A DNA stretch of 33,894 bases from SFWF01 sp045537915. GTDB lineage: Bacteria > Bacillota > Clostridia > Oscillospirales > Acutalibacteraceae. Below the pieces are notes generated by a model. That model ran no database searches and had not been told where the DNA came from. It worked only from the letters and a program-made list of their open reading frames with translations. A program made the position numbers and the translations under genes. Numbering within the stretch: position 1 is the first letter of the stretch; the number at the start of each line of letters is the position of its first letter. The stretch lies in NCBI GenBank assembly GCA_045537915.1, contig JAZSQK010000044.1, positions 1-33,894 on the forward strand, in the 5' to 3' direction. Positions 16,462 through 24,059 of the stretch are shown piece by piece.

Positions 16462-17961
16462 TTACTGCATAAGTTTGTTTATTGCGTTAAGATAAGCCAT
16501 AATACCGGCTTCAATAATATCGGTTGAAAGTCCACGACCAGAATAGGTCTTGCCGCCGCTCTGCAGCTTCAGTGTTACTTCGCCGAGAGTGTCCTTACCT
16601 TCGGATACTGCGCTGATATTGAACTTATCAAGGGTATGCTCGGGAGGGCAAACAATCTTGTCAATAGCGGCATAAAGAGCATCTATAGCACCGTCGCCGA
16701 GGCTGTTTTCCTCTACAAAGCCGTCATCCTTTTTAAGACAGATAGAGGAGCAAACGCCTACCTTACCCATTGTCTTTACATCGAAGGAAACGAGCTTATA
16801 CTTTCCGTCGACAACCTCTGTATTGGAAACGAGGGCTTCAATATCTCCGTCGGTAACGCTCTTTTTCTTGTCGCAAAGCTCCTTGAACTTTCCAAATACC
16901 TCAATAATTTTATCGTCATTAAGGTCATAGCCGAGCTCTTTCAGTCTTTCGGAGAAGGCGTGCTTGCCCGAGTGCTTACCGAGTACCATCTGGTTGGTCT
17001 GGATACCGACCGACTCGGGAGTCATAATTTCGTAGGTTGACTTGTTAGCAAGAACTCCGTGCTGATGAATACCCGACTCGTGAGCAAAGGCATTTGCGCC
17101 GACGATAGGCTTATTGTGAGCCGCCGACTGACCAATAATATTGTAAACAAGCTTACTTGTTCTGTAAATCTGCTTTGTATCAATTCTCGGAGGCTCTGCA
17201 TAGAGGTCGGGCCGTGTCTTGATAGCCATTACTACCTCTTCAAGAGAGGTGTTTCCTGCACGCTCACCGAGTCCGTTTACGGTACACTCAATCTGCAATG
17301 CGCCGCCCTGAACTCCGCCGAGGGCATTTGCAACCGCCATGCCGAGATCGTTATGACAGTGAACCGAAAACTCGACCTTATCGCTGTCGGGAACATTGGC
17401 GATAAGATACTCAATCATAGCCTTCATTTCGGCAGGGGTTGTGTAGCCTACGGTATCGGGAATGTTGAGAACCTTGGCGCCGCTCTTAATTGCGGCATCA
17501 CAAACACGAACAAGAAAATCGGGGTCACTTCTCATTGCATCCTCGCAGGAGAACTCTATGTTAGAGGTGTATTTTGCGGCATATTTGACCATAGCACGAG
17601 TGCGCTCAATAACCTGCTCGGGAGTCATTTTAAGCTTGTACTCCATATGTACGGGAGAGGTTGCGATAAAGGTGTGAATTCTGGGGTCTGCCGCAATCTT
17701 TACTGCCTCCCAAGCGGCATCAATATCCTTTTCAAGCGCACGGGAGAGTGATGCTACGGTACAGTTTTTAACAAGTCCCGCTATTGATTTTACCGACTCG
17801 AAATCTCCCGGAGAGGAGATTGCAAAGCCTGCCTCAATAATATCTACTCCAAGCTTTTCAAGCTGAGCGGCTACCTGCAGTTTTTCCTGCAGATTCATGC
17901 TGCAACCTGGTGACTGTTCGCCGTCACGGAGTGTTGTATCAAAAATCTTAATTCTGCTCAT
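16462..17961 (-). CDS. leuA: 2-isopropylmalate synthase
   Basis: Condenses 2-oxoisovalerate with acetyl-CoA, the first committed step to leucine. It has 499 aa, with the catalytic TIM barrel (IFDTTLRDGEQSPGCSM; metal site SVHCHNDLGMAVANA; NGLGERAGNTSLEE) and, from about residue 390, the C-terminal regulatory domain that binds leucine for feedback control. Citramalate synthase is a related alternative, but the barrel motifs and position before leuCDB favour LeuA. It starts 11 nt after ilvD. Confidence 0.96.
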   Translation of the reverse strand: MSRIKIFDTTLRDGEQSPGCSMNLQEKLQVAAQLEKLGVDIIEAGFAISSPGDFESVKSIAGLVKNCTVASLSRALEKDIDAAWEAVKIAADPRIHTFIATSPVHMEYKLKMTPEQVIERTRAMVKYAAKYTSNIEFSCEDAMRSDPDFLVRVCDAAIKSGAKVLNIPDTVGYTTPAEMKAMIEYLIANVPDSDKVEFSVHCHNDLGMAVANALGGVQGGALQIECTVNGLGERAGNTSLEEVVMAIKTRPDLYAEPPRIDTKQIYRTSKLVYNIIGQSAAHNKPIVGANAFAHESGIHQHGVLANKSTYEIMTPESVGIQTNQMVLGKHSGKHAFSERLKELGYDLNDDKIIEVFGKFKELCDKKKSVTDGDIEALVSNTEVVDGKYKLVSFDVKTMGKVGVCSSICLKKDDGFVEENSLGDGAIDALYAAIDKIVCPPEHTLDKFNISAVSEGKDTLGEVTLKLQSGGKTYSGRGLSTDIIEAGIMAYLNAINKLMQ

Positions 17962-17972
17962 AAGGCTTCTCC

Positions 17973-19634
17973 TTATTCAATTATAGCGCCCTTGTCTGCA
18001 GAGCTGACAAGTTTAGCGTATTTCTTTAGATAACCCGTAAGGTTAGTCTTGATTTTAAGAGTAGTTTCCGCCCTTCTCTTTGCCAATTCTTCATCTGAAA
18101 CAAGAAGGTTTATGCTGTATTTCGGTATATCGATAGAAATCATATCGCCGTTCTTAACAAAAGCGATAGGGCCTCCGTCAACCGCTTCGGGAGAGGTGTG
18201 ACCGATAGCGGCGCCTCTGGTTGCGCCCGAAAATCTACCGTCGGTAATAAGGGCAACCTCTTTATCAAGTCCCATACCTGCAATCGCCGAGGTGGGAGAA
18301 AGCATTTCTCTCATTCCCGGGCCACCTGCAGGGCCTTCATAACGTATAACAACTACGTCACCGGGCTTGATTCCTCCCTCATAAATAACCTTGATTGCCT
18401 CTTCCTCACTGTCGAAAACCTTTGCGGGTCCCGTGTGGGTAAGCATTTCGGGGGCGACTGCGCTACGCTTTACGATTGCGCCGTTCGGTGCAAGTGAACC
18501 GTAAAGCACTGCAAGTCCGCCCGTCTTTGTGTAGGGGTCTGCTACCGTTTTTGCAACATCGGTATTCTGTGAACGGCAACCCTTGATATTTTCCTCTACA
18601 GTTTTACCCGTAACGGTCAAAGCGTCTCCCTCAAGATATCCTGCAGCTTTAAGCTCACCCATTACGGCATAGACACCGCCTGCAGCCTCAAGATCCTGCA
18701 TATGATGATGTCCTGCAGGAGCAAGGTGGCAGAGGTTAGGGGTCTTTTCGCTGATTTCATTTATCATATGTAAATCAAAGTTGATACCTGCCTCGTGTGC
18801 GATTGCGGCGAGGTGGAGGGCAGAGTTGGTAGAACAACCGAGCGCCATATCAACCGTAAGCGCATTGCGAAGAGCCTTTTCGTTTATAATATCAAGCGGC
18901 TTTATATCCTTCTCGATTAGTGTCATAATCTGCTCGCCCGCCGCCTTTGCAAGACGCTGACGTGCGCCGTGAACGGCAGGAATAGTTCCGTTGCCACGAA
19001 GGGCTATACCCAAGGCTTCGCAAAGACAATTCATGCTGTTTGCAGTAAACATACCCGAGCAGGAGCCACAGCCGGGACAAGCATTGCCCTCAACGTAACT
19101 CAGCTCATCCTCGTTTATTGTACCATTCTTGTAAGCGCCAACCGCTTCAAAAACACTGTTTAAATCCATCGCTCTACCGTTAAACTCACAGGTAGATAGC
19201 ATCGGTCCGCCCGAAACAAAAATAGAAGGGATATTAAGTCGGCAAGCCGCCATAAGCATACCGGGAACGATTTTATCGCAGTTAGGGATAAAGACCAGTC
19301 CGTCAAGGGCATGAGCCTTTACCATACACTCAACGCTGTCGGCAATTATCTCTCTTGTTACAAGAGAATATTTCATACCCTCATGTCCCATTGCAAGACC
19401 GTCGCAAACGGCAATAGTATTAAACTCCATAGGCGTACCGCCTGCGGCAAGAACTCCGTCCTTAACTGCTCTCGATATACGCTCAAGATGAACGTGACCC
19501 GGAACAATCTCGTTAAAGGAATTTACGATGCCGATAAGGGGCTTTCTTATCTCGTTATCTGAATAGCCTGCGGCCTTGAGGAGTGAACGCTGAGGCGCTC
19601 TTTCGGGACCTTTTTTCATAATATCGCTTCTCAT
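17973..19634 (-). CDS. ilvD: Dihydroxy-acid dehydratase
   Basis: An iron-sulfur dehydratase giving the 2-oxo acids of Val and Ile. It has 553 aa, full length. Motifs: FIPNCDKIVPGMLMA and EGNACPGCGSCSGMFTANSM with cluster cysteines, MALGCSTNSALH, and near the C terminus TDGRFSGATRGAAIGHTSPEA. GGAGG lies 6 nt before the ATG. It is set apart from ilvC by a 107-nt gap holding two hairpins, while the genes after it are tightly packed, so the operon may be split into two mRNA parts here. Confidence 0.98.
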   Translation of the reverse strand: MRSDIMKKGPERAPQRSLLKAAGYSDNEIRKPLIGIVNSFNEIVPGHVHLERISRAVKDGVLAAGGTPMEFNTIAVCDGLAMGHEGMKYSLVTREIIADSVECMVKAHALDGLVFIPNCDKIVPGMLMAACRLNIPSIFVSGGPMLSTCEFNGRAMDLNSVFEAVGAYKNGTINEDELSYVEGNACPGCGSCSGMFTANSMNCLCEALGIALRGNGTIPAVHGARQRLAKAAGEQIMTLIEKDIKPLDIINEKALRNALTVDMALGCSTNSALHLAAIAHEAGINFDLHMINEISEKTPNLCHLAPAGHHHMQDLEAAGGVYAVMGELKAAGYLEGDALTVTGKTVEENIKGCRSQNTDVAKTVADPYTKTGGLAVLYGSLAPNGAIVKRSAVAPEMLTHTGPAKVFDSEEEAIKVIYEGGIKPGDVVVIRYEGPAGGPGMREMLSPTSAIAGMGLDKEVALITDGRFSGATRGAAIGHTSPEAVDGGPIAFVKNGDMISIDIPKYSINLLVSDEELAKRRAETTLKIKTNLTGYLKKYAKLVSSADKGAIIE

Positions 19635-19652
19635 GATATACCTCCAAATGGT

Positions 19653-19703
19653 AGAGAAATTTAAAGCAAAAATAAGTTTTTTATTTCTCCGTTAAATTTC
19701 TCT
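19653..19703 (-). repeat. 12-bp inverted repeat between ilvC and ilvD
   Basis: Perfect arms AGAGAAATTTAA and TTAAATTTCTCT with a 27-nt AT-rich loop, ending just upstream of the ilvD ribosome site. In RNA it forms a second hairpin directly after the GC-rich one at 19706-19729. It could shape ribosome access to ilvD or be an RNase entry or stability element. It is not a classic terminator. Confidence 0.6.
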
Positions 19704-19705
19704 TG

Positions 19706-19729
19706 TGTGCGGGGCAAAAGCCCCGCACA
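19706..19729 (-). repeat. GC-rich hairpin after ilvC
   Basis: A perfect 10-bp stem TGTGCGGGGC / GCCCCGCACA with a 4-nt loop, 12 nt past the ilvC stop. No T run follows, so it should not be a full intrinsic terminator. Such stems often block 3' exonucleases. It may raise the level of the ilvBNC part of the transcript over the distal genes. Confidence 0.65.
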
Positions 19730-19741
19730 GTAAAAGAAACA

Positions 19742-20764
19742 TTAGTTGTTTATAAACTTCTCTTCGTCGTTCCAGGTGTAAAGACTTCTTACCTCTTCGC
19801 CAACAACCTCAGAGCTGTGCTGGAGAGCACGTTTTCTCATTGCCTTGAAGTGAGCCTGACCGCCTGCCTCAGACATATCGAGGAGGAATTCCTTAGCAAA
19901 TGAGCCGTCCTGAATATCGTCAAGGATCTTTCTCATTGTCTTCTTGGTTTCCTCTGTAATAATCTTCGGACCTGTTACATAGTCGCCGTACTCAGCAGTA
20001 TTTGATACAGAGTATCTCATTCCCTCGAAGCCCGACTGATAGATAAGGTCAACAATGAGCTTCATCTCGTGGATACACTCAAAGTATGCGTTTCTGGGAT
20101 CGTAGCCTGCCTCAACAAGAGTTTCATAGCCTGCCTGCATAAGAGCGCAAACACCGCCGCAAAGAACTGCCTGTTCACCAAAGAGGTCGGTCTCGGTTTC
20201 GGTTCTGAAGGAGGTTTCAAGAACACCCGCTCTCGCACCGCCGATTCCGAGCGCATAAGCAAGGCCAAGCTCAAGAGCATTGCCTGTTGCATCCTGATGA
20301 ACTGCTACAAGACAAGGAACGCCCTTACCTACCTGATACTCGCTGCGAACGGTGTGTCCCGGTCCCTTGGGTGCAATCATAATAACGTTACAGTCATCAC
20401 GAACAACGATCTGCTCAAAGTGGATATTGAATCCGTGTGCAAAAGCAACCGTCATACCCTCACGAAGATTGGGGCCAATCTCTTCTTTGTATACCTTTGC
20501 CTGATATTCGTCGTTGATAAGTATCATAACGACATCTGCCTTTTTGGTTGCCTCGGCGGTACACAAAACCTCAAAGCCGTCGGCCGCAGCCTTAATTGCG
20601 CTCTTTGAGCCCTCATAAAGACCGATTATGACCTTTATGCCCGAATCACGAAGATTCTTTGCGTGGGCGTGGCCCTGAGAACCGTAACCGATGATTGCAA
20701 CGGTTTTGCCCTCGAGTAATTCGAGGTTACAGTCTGATTCGTAAAACATTCTTGCATCTGACAT
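19742..20764 (-). CDS. ilvC: Ketol-acid reductoisomerase, class I
   Basis: Isomerises and reduces acetolactate or acetohydroxybutyrate, with Mg2+ and NAD(P)H. It has 340 aa, the short class I form. The N-terminal Rossmann part shows IIGYGSQGHAHAKNL, and the cofactor loop reads GLYEGSKS. It has Tyr where many relatives have Arg, but keeps two serines, so NADPH is likely yet not certain. The knotted C-terminal domain has GARAGVLETSFRTETETDLFGEQ with the metal ligands. AAAGGAG precedes the ATG. It follows ilvN by 37 nt. Confidence 0.98.
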   Translation of the reverse strand: MSDARMFYESDCNLELLEGKTVAIIGYGSQGHAHAKNLRDSGIKVIIGLYEGSKSAIKAAADGFEVLCTAEATKKADVVMILINDEYQAKVYKEEIGPNLREGMTVAFAHGFNIHFEQIVVRDDCNVIMIAPKGPGHTVRSEYQVGKGVPCLVAVHQDATGNALELGLAYALGIGGARAGVLETSFRTETETDLFGEQAVLCGGVCALMQAGYETLVEAGYDPRNAYFECIHEMKLIVDLIYQSGFEGMRYSVSNTAEYGDYVTGPKIITEETKKTMRKILDDIQDGSFAKEFLLDMSEAGGQAHFKAMRKRALQHSSEVVGEEVRSLYTWNDEEKFINN

Positions 20765-20801
20765 TTTTAATTTCTCCTTTTGTTTTAAGAAAATTATTTG
20801 T

Positions 20802-21329
20802 TTATTTTTTGTATTCGCGAAGGTAGGCCATATCCATTTCCCTGAGGCAATCCGAGCCTCTTTGCAATGCTACGACACCCGTTCGGCACATTTCGATGAT
20901 ACCAAAGGGCTTTACAACACTTATAAAGGTATCAAGTTTTGAAGATTCTCCCGTGACTTCAATACAGAAGGAATCGGGTGCATAGTCGATTATATTTGCC
21001 TTGAAAATATTGACGGCATCCATAATCTCCTGATGTGATTCGGGAAGATTTTTTATCTTGATAAGCAACAGCTCTCTTATAAGTGTAGTTTCATAGGGCA
21101 TTTCGCTTATCTCAATAACCTCGTGAAGTCGGTTAAGCTGAAGGATTATCTGTTTTTTTGCATAATCGTCACCCGTAGCCGTAATTGTCATGCGGGACAC
21201 ACCGGCAGTTTCAGTAGCGCTAACCGTAAGACTATCGATATTAAATCCTCTGCGGGAGAACATTGATGCGACACGGCTTAAAACGCCAAACTTATTCCAA
21301 ACTCGAATTGAAATAACAAACTGTTTCAT
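20802..21329 (-). CDS. ilvN: Acetolactate synthase, small (regulatory) subunit
   Basis: Activates the catalytic subunit and gives valine feedback inhibition. It has 175 aa with an N-terminal ACT domain (about 3-78; VWNKFGVLSRVASMFSRRGFNIDSLTV holds the effector-binding turn) and a C-terminal domain ending near ALQRGSDCLRE. The size is that of the longer IlvH/IlvN type. It begins 12 nt after ilvB ends, behind a purine-rich GGGGGAGAG ribosome site. The two subunits are therefore made together. Confidence 0.96.
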   Translation of the reverse strand: MKQFVISIRVWNKFGVLSRVASMFSRRGFNIDSLTVSATETAGVSRMTITATGDDYAKKQIILQLNRLHEVIEISEMPYETTLIRELLLIKIKNLPESHQEIMDAVNIFKANIIDYAPDSFCIEVTGESSKLDTFISVVKPFGIIEMCRTGVVALQRGSDCLREMDMAYLREYKK

Positions 21330-21341
21330 TCTCTCTCCCCC

Positions 21342-23018
21342 TTACAGATTTATATCTTTCTTTTTAACGATTATCTGGTCGATGGTGCCGCCGGGAGGTG
21401 TCATAGGAAGCACCATTTCGTCCATATCTATATGGCAGTCGATAACGGCTGGACCTCCGGCTTTATAAGCCTCGCTGAAGGCCTTGTCAAATTCCTCCAT
21501 AGTATTACAGGTATAACCCTTTGCGCCAAAGGCTTCGGCAAGTAGCTTGAAGTTGGTCTTTCTGCCGAGGGTGGTATTTGAATAATGCTTCTGATAGAAG
21601 ATGGTCTGCCACTGTCTTACCATTCCGAGAACACCGTTATTAAGGATAACCACGATAACGGGAATATTAAAGGTAACCGCTGTAGCCAACTCATTAAGGT
21701 TCATTCCAAAGCTTCCGTCGCCTGTAAAGAGTACGGTTTTATGACCCGAGCCTTTAGCGGCGCCGATTGCAGCACCCAGACCGTAACCCATTGTACCGAG
21801 ACCGCCGCTTGTAATAAAGGTTCTCGGTTTTTCAAACCTATATCTTTGCGCCGTCCACATCTGGTGCTGACCGACATCGGTTGCAATTACGGTATCATGC
21901 TCTGCATATTTTTTAACGCAATCGATTATCTGGAAAGGTCGCATATCAGAGGGGTCAAAGTTATCGTTTTCGCTTCTCTTTTTAAACTCCTCTACCTTTG
22001 CCTTCCATTCACCGTGCTTTTTATTCGAAACCTTGCTGTTAATGGTTTGAAGTGTTTTTTTAACGTCGGCAATTATTCCGAGATAAGCAGGGATATTCTT
22101 TCCGAGCTCGGCAGGTTCAATGTCTATATGTATAATCCTTGCCGAGTGGGCAAATTTCTTTTTATTGCCTGTGGCTCTGTCTGAAAAACGAACCCCGAGA
22201 GCGATTATTACATCGGCTTCAGCCATTGCTCTGGAGGCCGCAAAGGTTCCGTGCATACCCTGCATACCGAGGGCATTAGGATGGTCAGAGGGGATAGCAG
22301 AAAGTCCCATCATACTGCAGCCTACGGGAGCGTCTATCTTTTCAGACAGCTCTACGACCTCTTTTGCCGCATCGCTGATGATAACACCGCCGCCGCAGTA
22401 GATATAAGGCCTTTTTGCCTCGCCGATTATCTCAACTGCCGCTTCAATATTCTCGTCACTTGCGTCCTCATAGGTGTAGGGCTCTTCAATAGGCTGTGGG
22501 TTATATTCGCACCTGTTTACCTGAACATCCTTCGGAACGTCGATAAGGACAGGCCCCGGCCTTCCAGATTTTGCAATTTTAAAGGCCTCTCTGATAGTGT
22601 CGGCAAGGTCACCGACATCCTTTACAAAATAGTTGTGCTTGGTTATGGGAATAGTAATTCCCATAATGTCGACCTCCTGAAAGGAATCTCTTCCGATAAG
22701 GTCGGTCGAAACGTTACCTGTTATCGCTACCATAGGTACGCTGTCGAGCATAGCCGTTGCAATTCCCGTAACAAGATTTGTAGCTCCCGGTCCCGAGGTC
22801 GCAATTACCACACCGACCTGGCCGGTTGCTCTTGCATATCCATCGGCGGCATGGGCAGCGCCCTGCTCGTGAGCCGCAATTATATGCTCTATGCGGTCGG
22901 AGTTATTATAAAGTTCATCATATATATTGAGAACTGCGCCGCCGGGGTAGCCGAAGGCCGTTTTACAGCCCTGTTCTATCAGGGTTTCAATAATAATCTG
23001 CGCTCCTGTGAGTTCCAT
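21342..23018 (-). CDS. ilvB: Acetolactate synthase, large (catalytic) subunit
   Basis: A thiamine diphosphate and FAD enzyme condensing two pyruvates, or pyruvate with 2-oxobutyrate; the first shared step of Val, Leu and Ile synthesis. It has 558 aa. Seen: FGYPGGAVLNIYDEL with AHEQGAAHAADGYARATG holding the catalytic Glu, ATSGPGATNLVTG, FQEVDIMG, and the TPP motif GDGSFGMNLNELATAV ending at ILNN. It is the anabolic type because it lies with ilvN and the rest of the pathway. First structural gene of the operon, with GAAAGGA before the ATG, directly behind the attenuator terminator. Confidence 0.98.
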   Translation of the reverse strand: MELTGAQIIIETLIEQGCKTAFGYPGGAVLNIYDELYNNSDRIEHIIAAHEQGAAHAADGYARATGQVGVVIATSGPGATNLVTGIATAMLDSVPMVAITGNVSTDLIGRDSFQEVDIMGITIPITKHNYFVKDVGDLADTIREAFKIAKSGRPGPVLIDVPKDVQVNRCEYNPQPIEEPYTYEDASDENIEAAVEIIGEAKRPYIYCGGGVIISDAAKEVVELSEKIDAPVGCSMMGLSAIPSDHPNALGMQGMHGTFAASRAMAEADVIIALGVRFSDRATGNKKKFAHSARIIHIDIEPAELGKNIPAYLGIIADVKKTLQTINSKVSNKKHGEWKAKVEEFKKRSENDNFDPSDMRPFQIIDCVKKYAEHDTVIATDVGQHQMWTAQRYRFEKPRTFITSGGLGTMGYGLGAAIGAAKGSGHKTVLFTGDGSFGMNLNELATAVTFNIPVIVVILNNGVLGMVRQWQTIFYQKHYSNTTLGRKTNFKLLAEAFGAKGYTCNTMEEFDKAFSEAYKAGGPAVIDCHIDMDEMVLPMTPPGGTIDQIIVKKKDINL

Positions 23019-23033
23019 TATCTTTGTCCTTTC

Positions 23034-23074
23034 AAAAAAATCAAGTCTATGGCAGTTTGGTTTGCCATAGACTT
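23034..23074 (-). terminator. Attenuator terminator of the ilv-leu operon
   Basis: A perfect 12-bp stem (AAGTCTATGGCA with TGCCATAGACTT), 8-nt loop, then GA and seven T, ending about 15 nt before the ilvB ATG. It is downstream of the operon promoter and the leader peptide but upstream of every structural gene. Its natural role is conditional termination. Confidence 0.88.
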
Positions 23075-23140
23075 TAAATACAATTTATCTGCTTTCCCGT
23101 AAGATATAAGATACAGTAAATTTATTTCTGTCTTGAGGCA
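23063..23140 (-). promoter_or_regulatory. Predicted antiterminator of the ilv-leu leader
   Basis: The segment at the end of the leader-peptide frame (23140-23123) can pair with the terminator's 5' arm and the bases before it (23080-23063). The three short helices are TGCC with GGCA, AGAC with GTCT and AAATA with TATTT, separated by small internal loops. A ribosome at the leader stop codon would cover the first segment and favour the terminator. A ribosome stalled earlier at Ile/Leu/Val codons would leave it free. Predicted by eye; no folding energy was computed. Confidence 0.6.
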
Positions 23141-23217
23141 TAACCAAATTGATCGTTGCAAAGTAGCACGACCACGACAGATAGTAGGATTATATTTACA
23201 AATCCGAAACTTACCAT
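23122..23217 (-). CDS. ilv-leu operon leader peptide (31 aa)
   Basis: A short frame between the operon promoter and the attenuator terminator, with AGGAG 10 nt before its ATG. Residues 9-19 read IILLSVVVVLL, ten branched-chain residues out of eleven, using CTA for three of the four leucines. Two more Val codons come earlier. It ends at TAA 23124-23122, just past the proposed antiterminator strand. This is the arrangement of E. coli-type ilv leader peptides (ilvL), where charged tRNA supply is sensed by ribosome pausing. A small membrane peptide is the alternative, but the regulatory layout favours a leader. Confidence 0.85.
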   Translation of the reverse strand: MVSFGFVNIILLSVVVVLLCNDQFGYASRQK

Positions 23218-23248
23218 AGTTATCTTACTCCTATAAAAGTTATGAATG

Positions 23249-23277
23249 ATTTTAACACATTAAAGTAGTATTGTCAA
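23249..23277 (-). promoter_or_regulatory. ilv-leu operon promoter
   Basis: Minus strand: consensus -35 TTGACA (23277-23272), 17-nt spacer, -10 TAAAAT (23254-23249), with TGTGT before the -10. Transcription should start near 23242, giving a leader of about 225 nt. A 13-bp perfect palindrome, GTATTGACAATAC (23280-23268), covers the -35 and could be an operator, or a by-product of the consensus. The promoter begins 12 nt past the queH stop codon. Confidence 0.88.
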
Positions 23278-23289
23278 TACCTTTTTGCT

Positions 23290-23916
23290 TTAAAATCTGC
23301 TCTTTTTTTCTTTTTCCCTCTGCGCTTTTGAATAAACACATCCGCAATAATCCTGCCGGTAAAGATTATGCTCTTTTGAAAGCTCAATAGACCTCTTATA
23401 TCCGTTTTTCTTTTTGAAATCCGAAAAAAGATATTTGACCCCGCAATGCTCCGAAATTTCTTTGCCCAATGTGTTCAGCTTTTCGGCATTTTTGTAGGGG
23501 CTTATTGAAAGGGTGGTAGTAAAATAGTCAAAATTATTCTCGGCAGCATATCTGCCTGCCTCTTCAAGCCTTATCCGATAGCACTCAAAGCACCTCTCCT
23601 CCCCTTCGGCTTCCTCTTCCCTGCCCTTTGCTATTTTAAAAAACTCCTCGGGTTCGTATCTGCCCTCGACAATCCTCACTTGAAAATCGGCATCCTCTAC
23701 AAATCTTTCAAGTTCAGCCAGTCTGTATACAAATTCCTCTTTAGGATAAATATTCGGGTTATAATAATATAGTGTTATATCAAAATAACGGCTTAAATAT
23801 TCAAGAACATAGCTTGAACAGGGAGCGCAACAGGAATGAAGCAACAGGGTTGGCTTTGTACCTTTCCTTTTTATCTCTTCTATTACCTTTTCGGTCATAA
23901 CAGAGTAATTTTTCAT
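23290..23916 (-). CDS. queH: Epoxyqueuosine reductase QueH
   Basis: Performs the final step of queuosine tRNA modification, reducing epoxyqueuosine to queuosine in the anticodon of tRNAs for Tyr, His, Asn and Asp. It is the QueH (DUF208) type, unrelated to the cobalamin enzyme QueG. In 208 aa the conserved metal-binding cysteines are all present: HSCCAPC (29, 30, 33), ERCFECYRIRL (109, 112) and YRQDYCGCVYS (191, 193), with FTTTLSISPYKN between. It stands alone with its own promoter and a strong GAGGAGG site; no other queuosine genes are nearby. No terminator is visible before the ilv promoter, so read-through is possible. Confidence 0.95.
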   Translation of the reverse strand: MKNYSVMTEKVIEEIKRKGTKPTLLLHSCCAPCSSYVLEYLSRYFDITLYYYNPNIYPKEEFVYRLAELERFVEDADFQVRIVEGRYEPEEFFKIAKGREEEAEGEERCFECYRIRLEEAGRYAAENNFDYFTTTLSISPYKNAEKLNTLGKEISEHCGVKYLFSDFKKKNGYKRSIELSKEHNLYRQDYCGCVYSKAQREKEKKSRF

Positions 23917-23953
23917 TCTTCTCCCTCCTCAAAGCTTTTGTGTATCTGACTCA

Positions 23954-23982
23954 ATTATATTATGAAAGGAATAGTTTATCAA
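23954..23982 (-). promoter_or_regulatory. queH promoter
   Basis: Minus strand: -35 TTGATA (23982-23977), 17-nt spacer, perfect -10 TATAAT (23959-23954). The leader is about 30 nt. It shares the intergenic region with the divergent membrane-protein gene at 24060. Confidence 0.8.
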
Positions 23983-24023
23983 GTTGTTAATAATAATTTA
24001 ATATACCCTTAATATATCAGCAG

Positions 24024-24029
24024 TATAAT
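24024..24029 (+). promoter_or_regulatory. -10 element upstream of the membrane-protein gene
   Basis: A perfect TATAAT lies 30 nt before the ATG at 24060 on the plus strand. No good -35 hexamer is found at 16-18 nt, so the promoter may be weak or need an activator. Only the -10 is supported. Confidence 0.4.
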
Positions 24030-24059
24030 TTTACCATTAAATTCCTTTGGAGGATAGTT

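Noticed and set aside
23019..23289. T-box riboswitch upstream of ilvB
   Set aside because: No T-box consensus (AGGGTGGNACCGCG-like) and no long Stem I region; the space is filled by a leader peptide and a single terminator.
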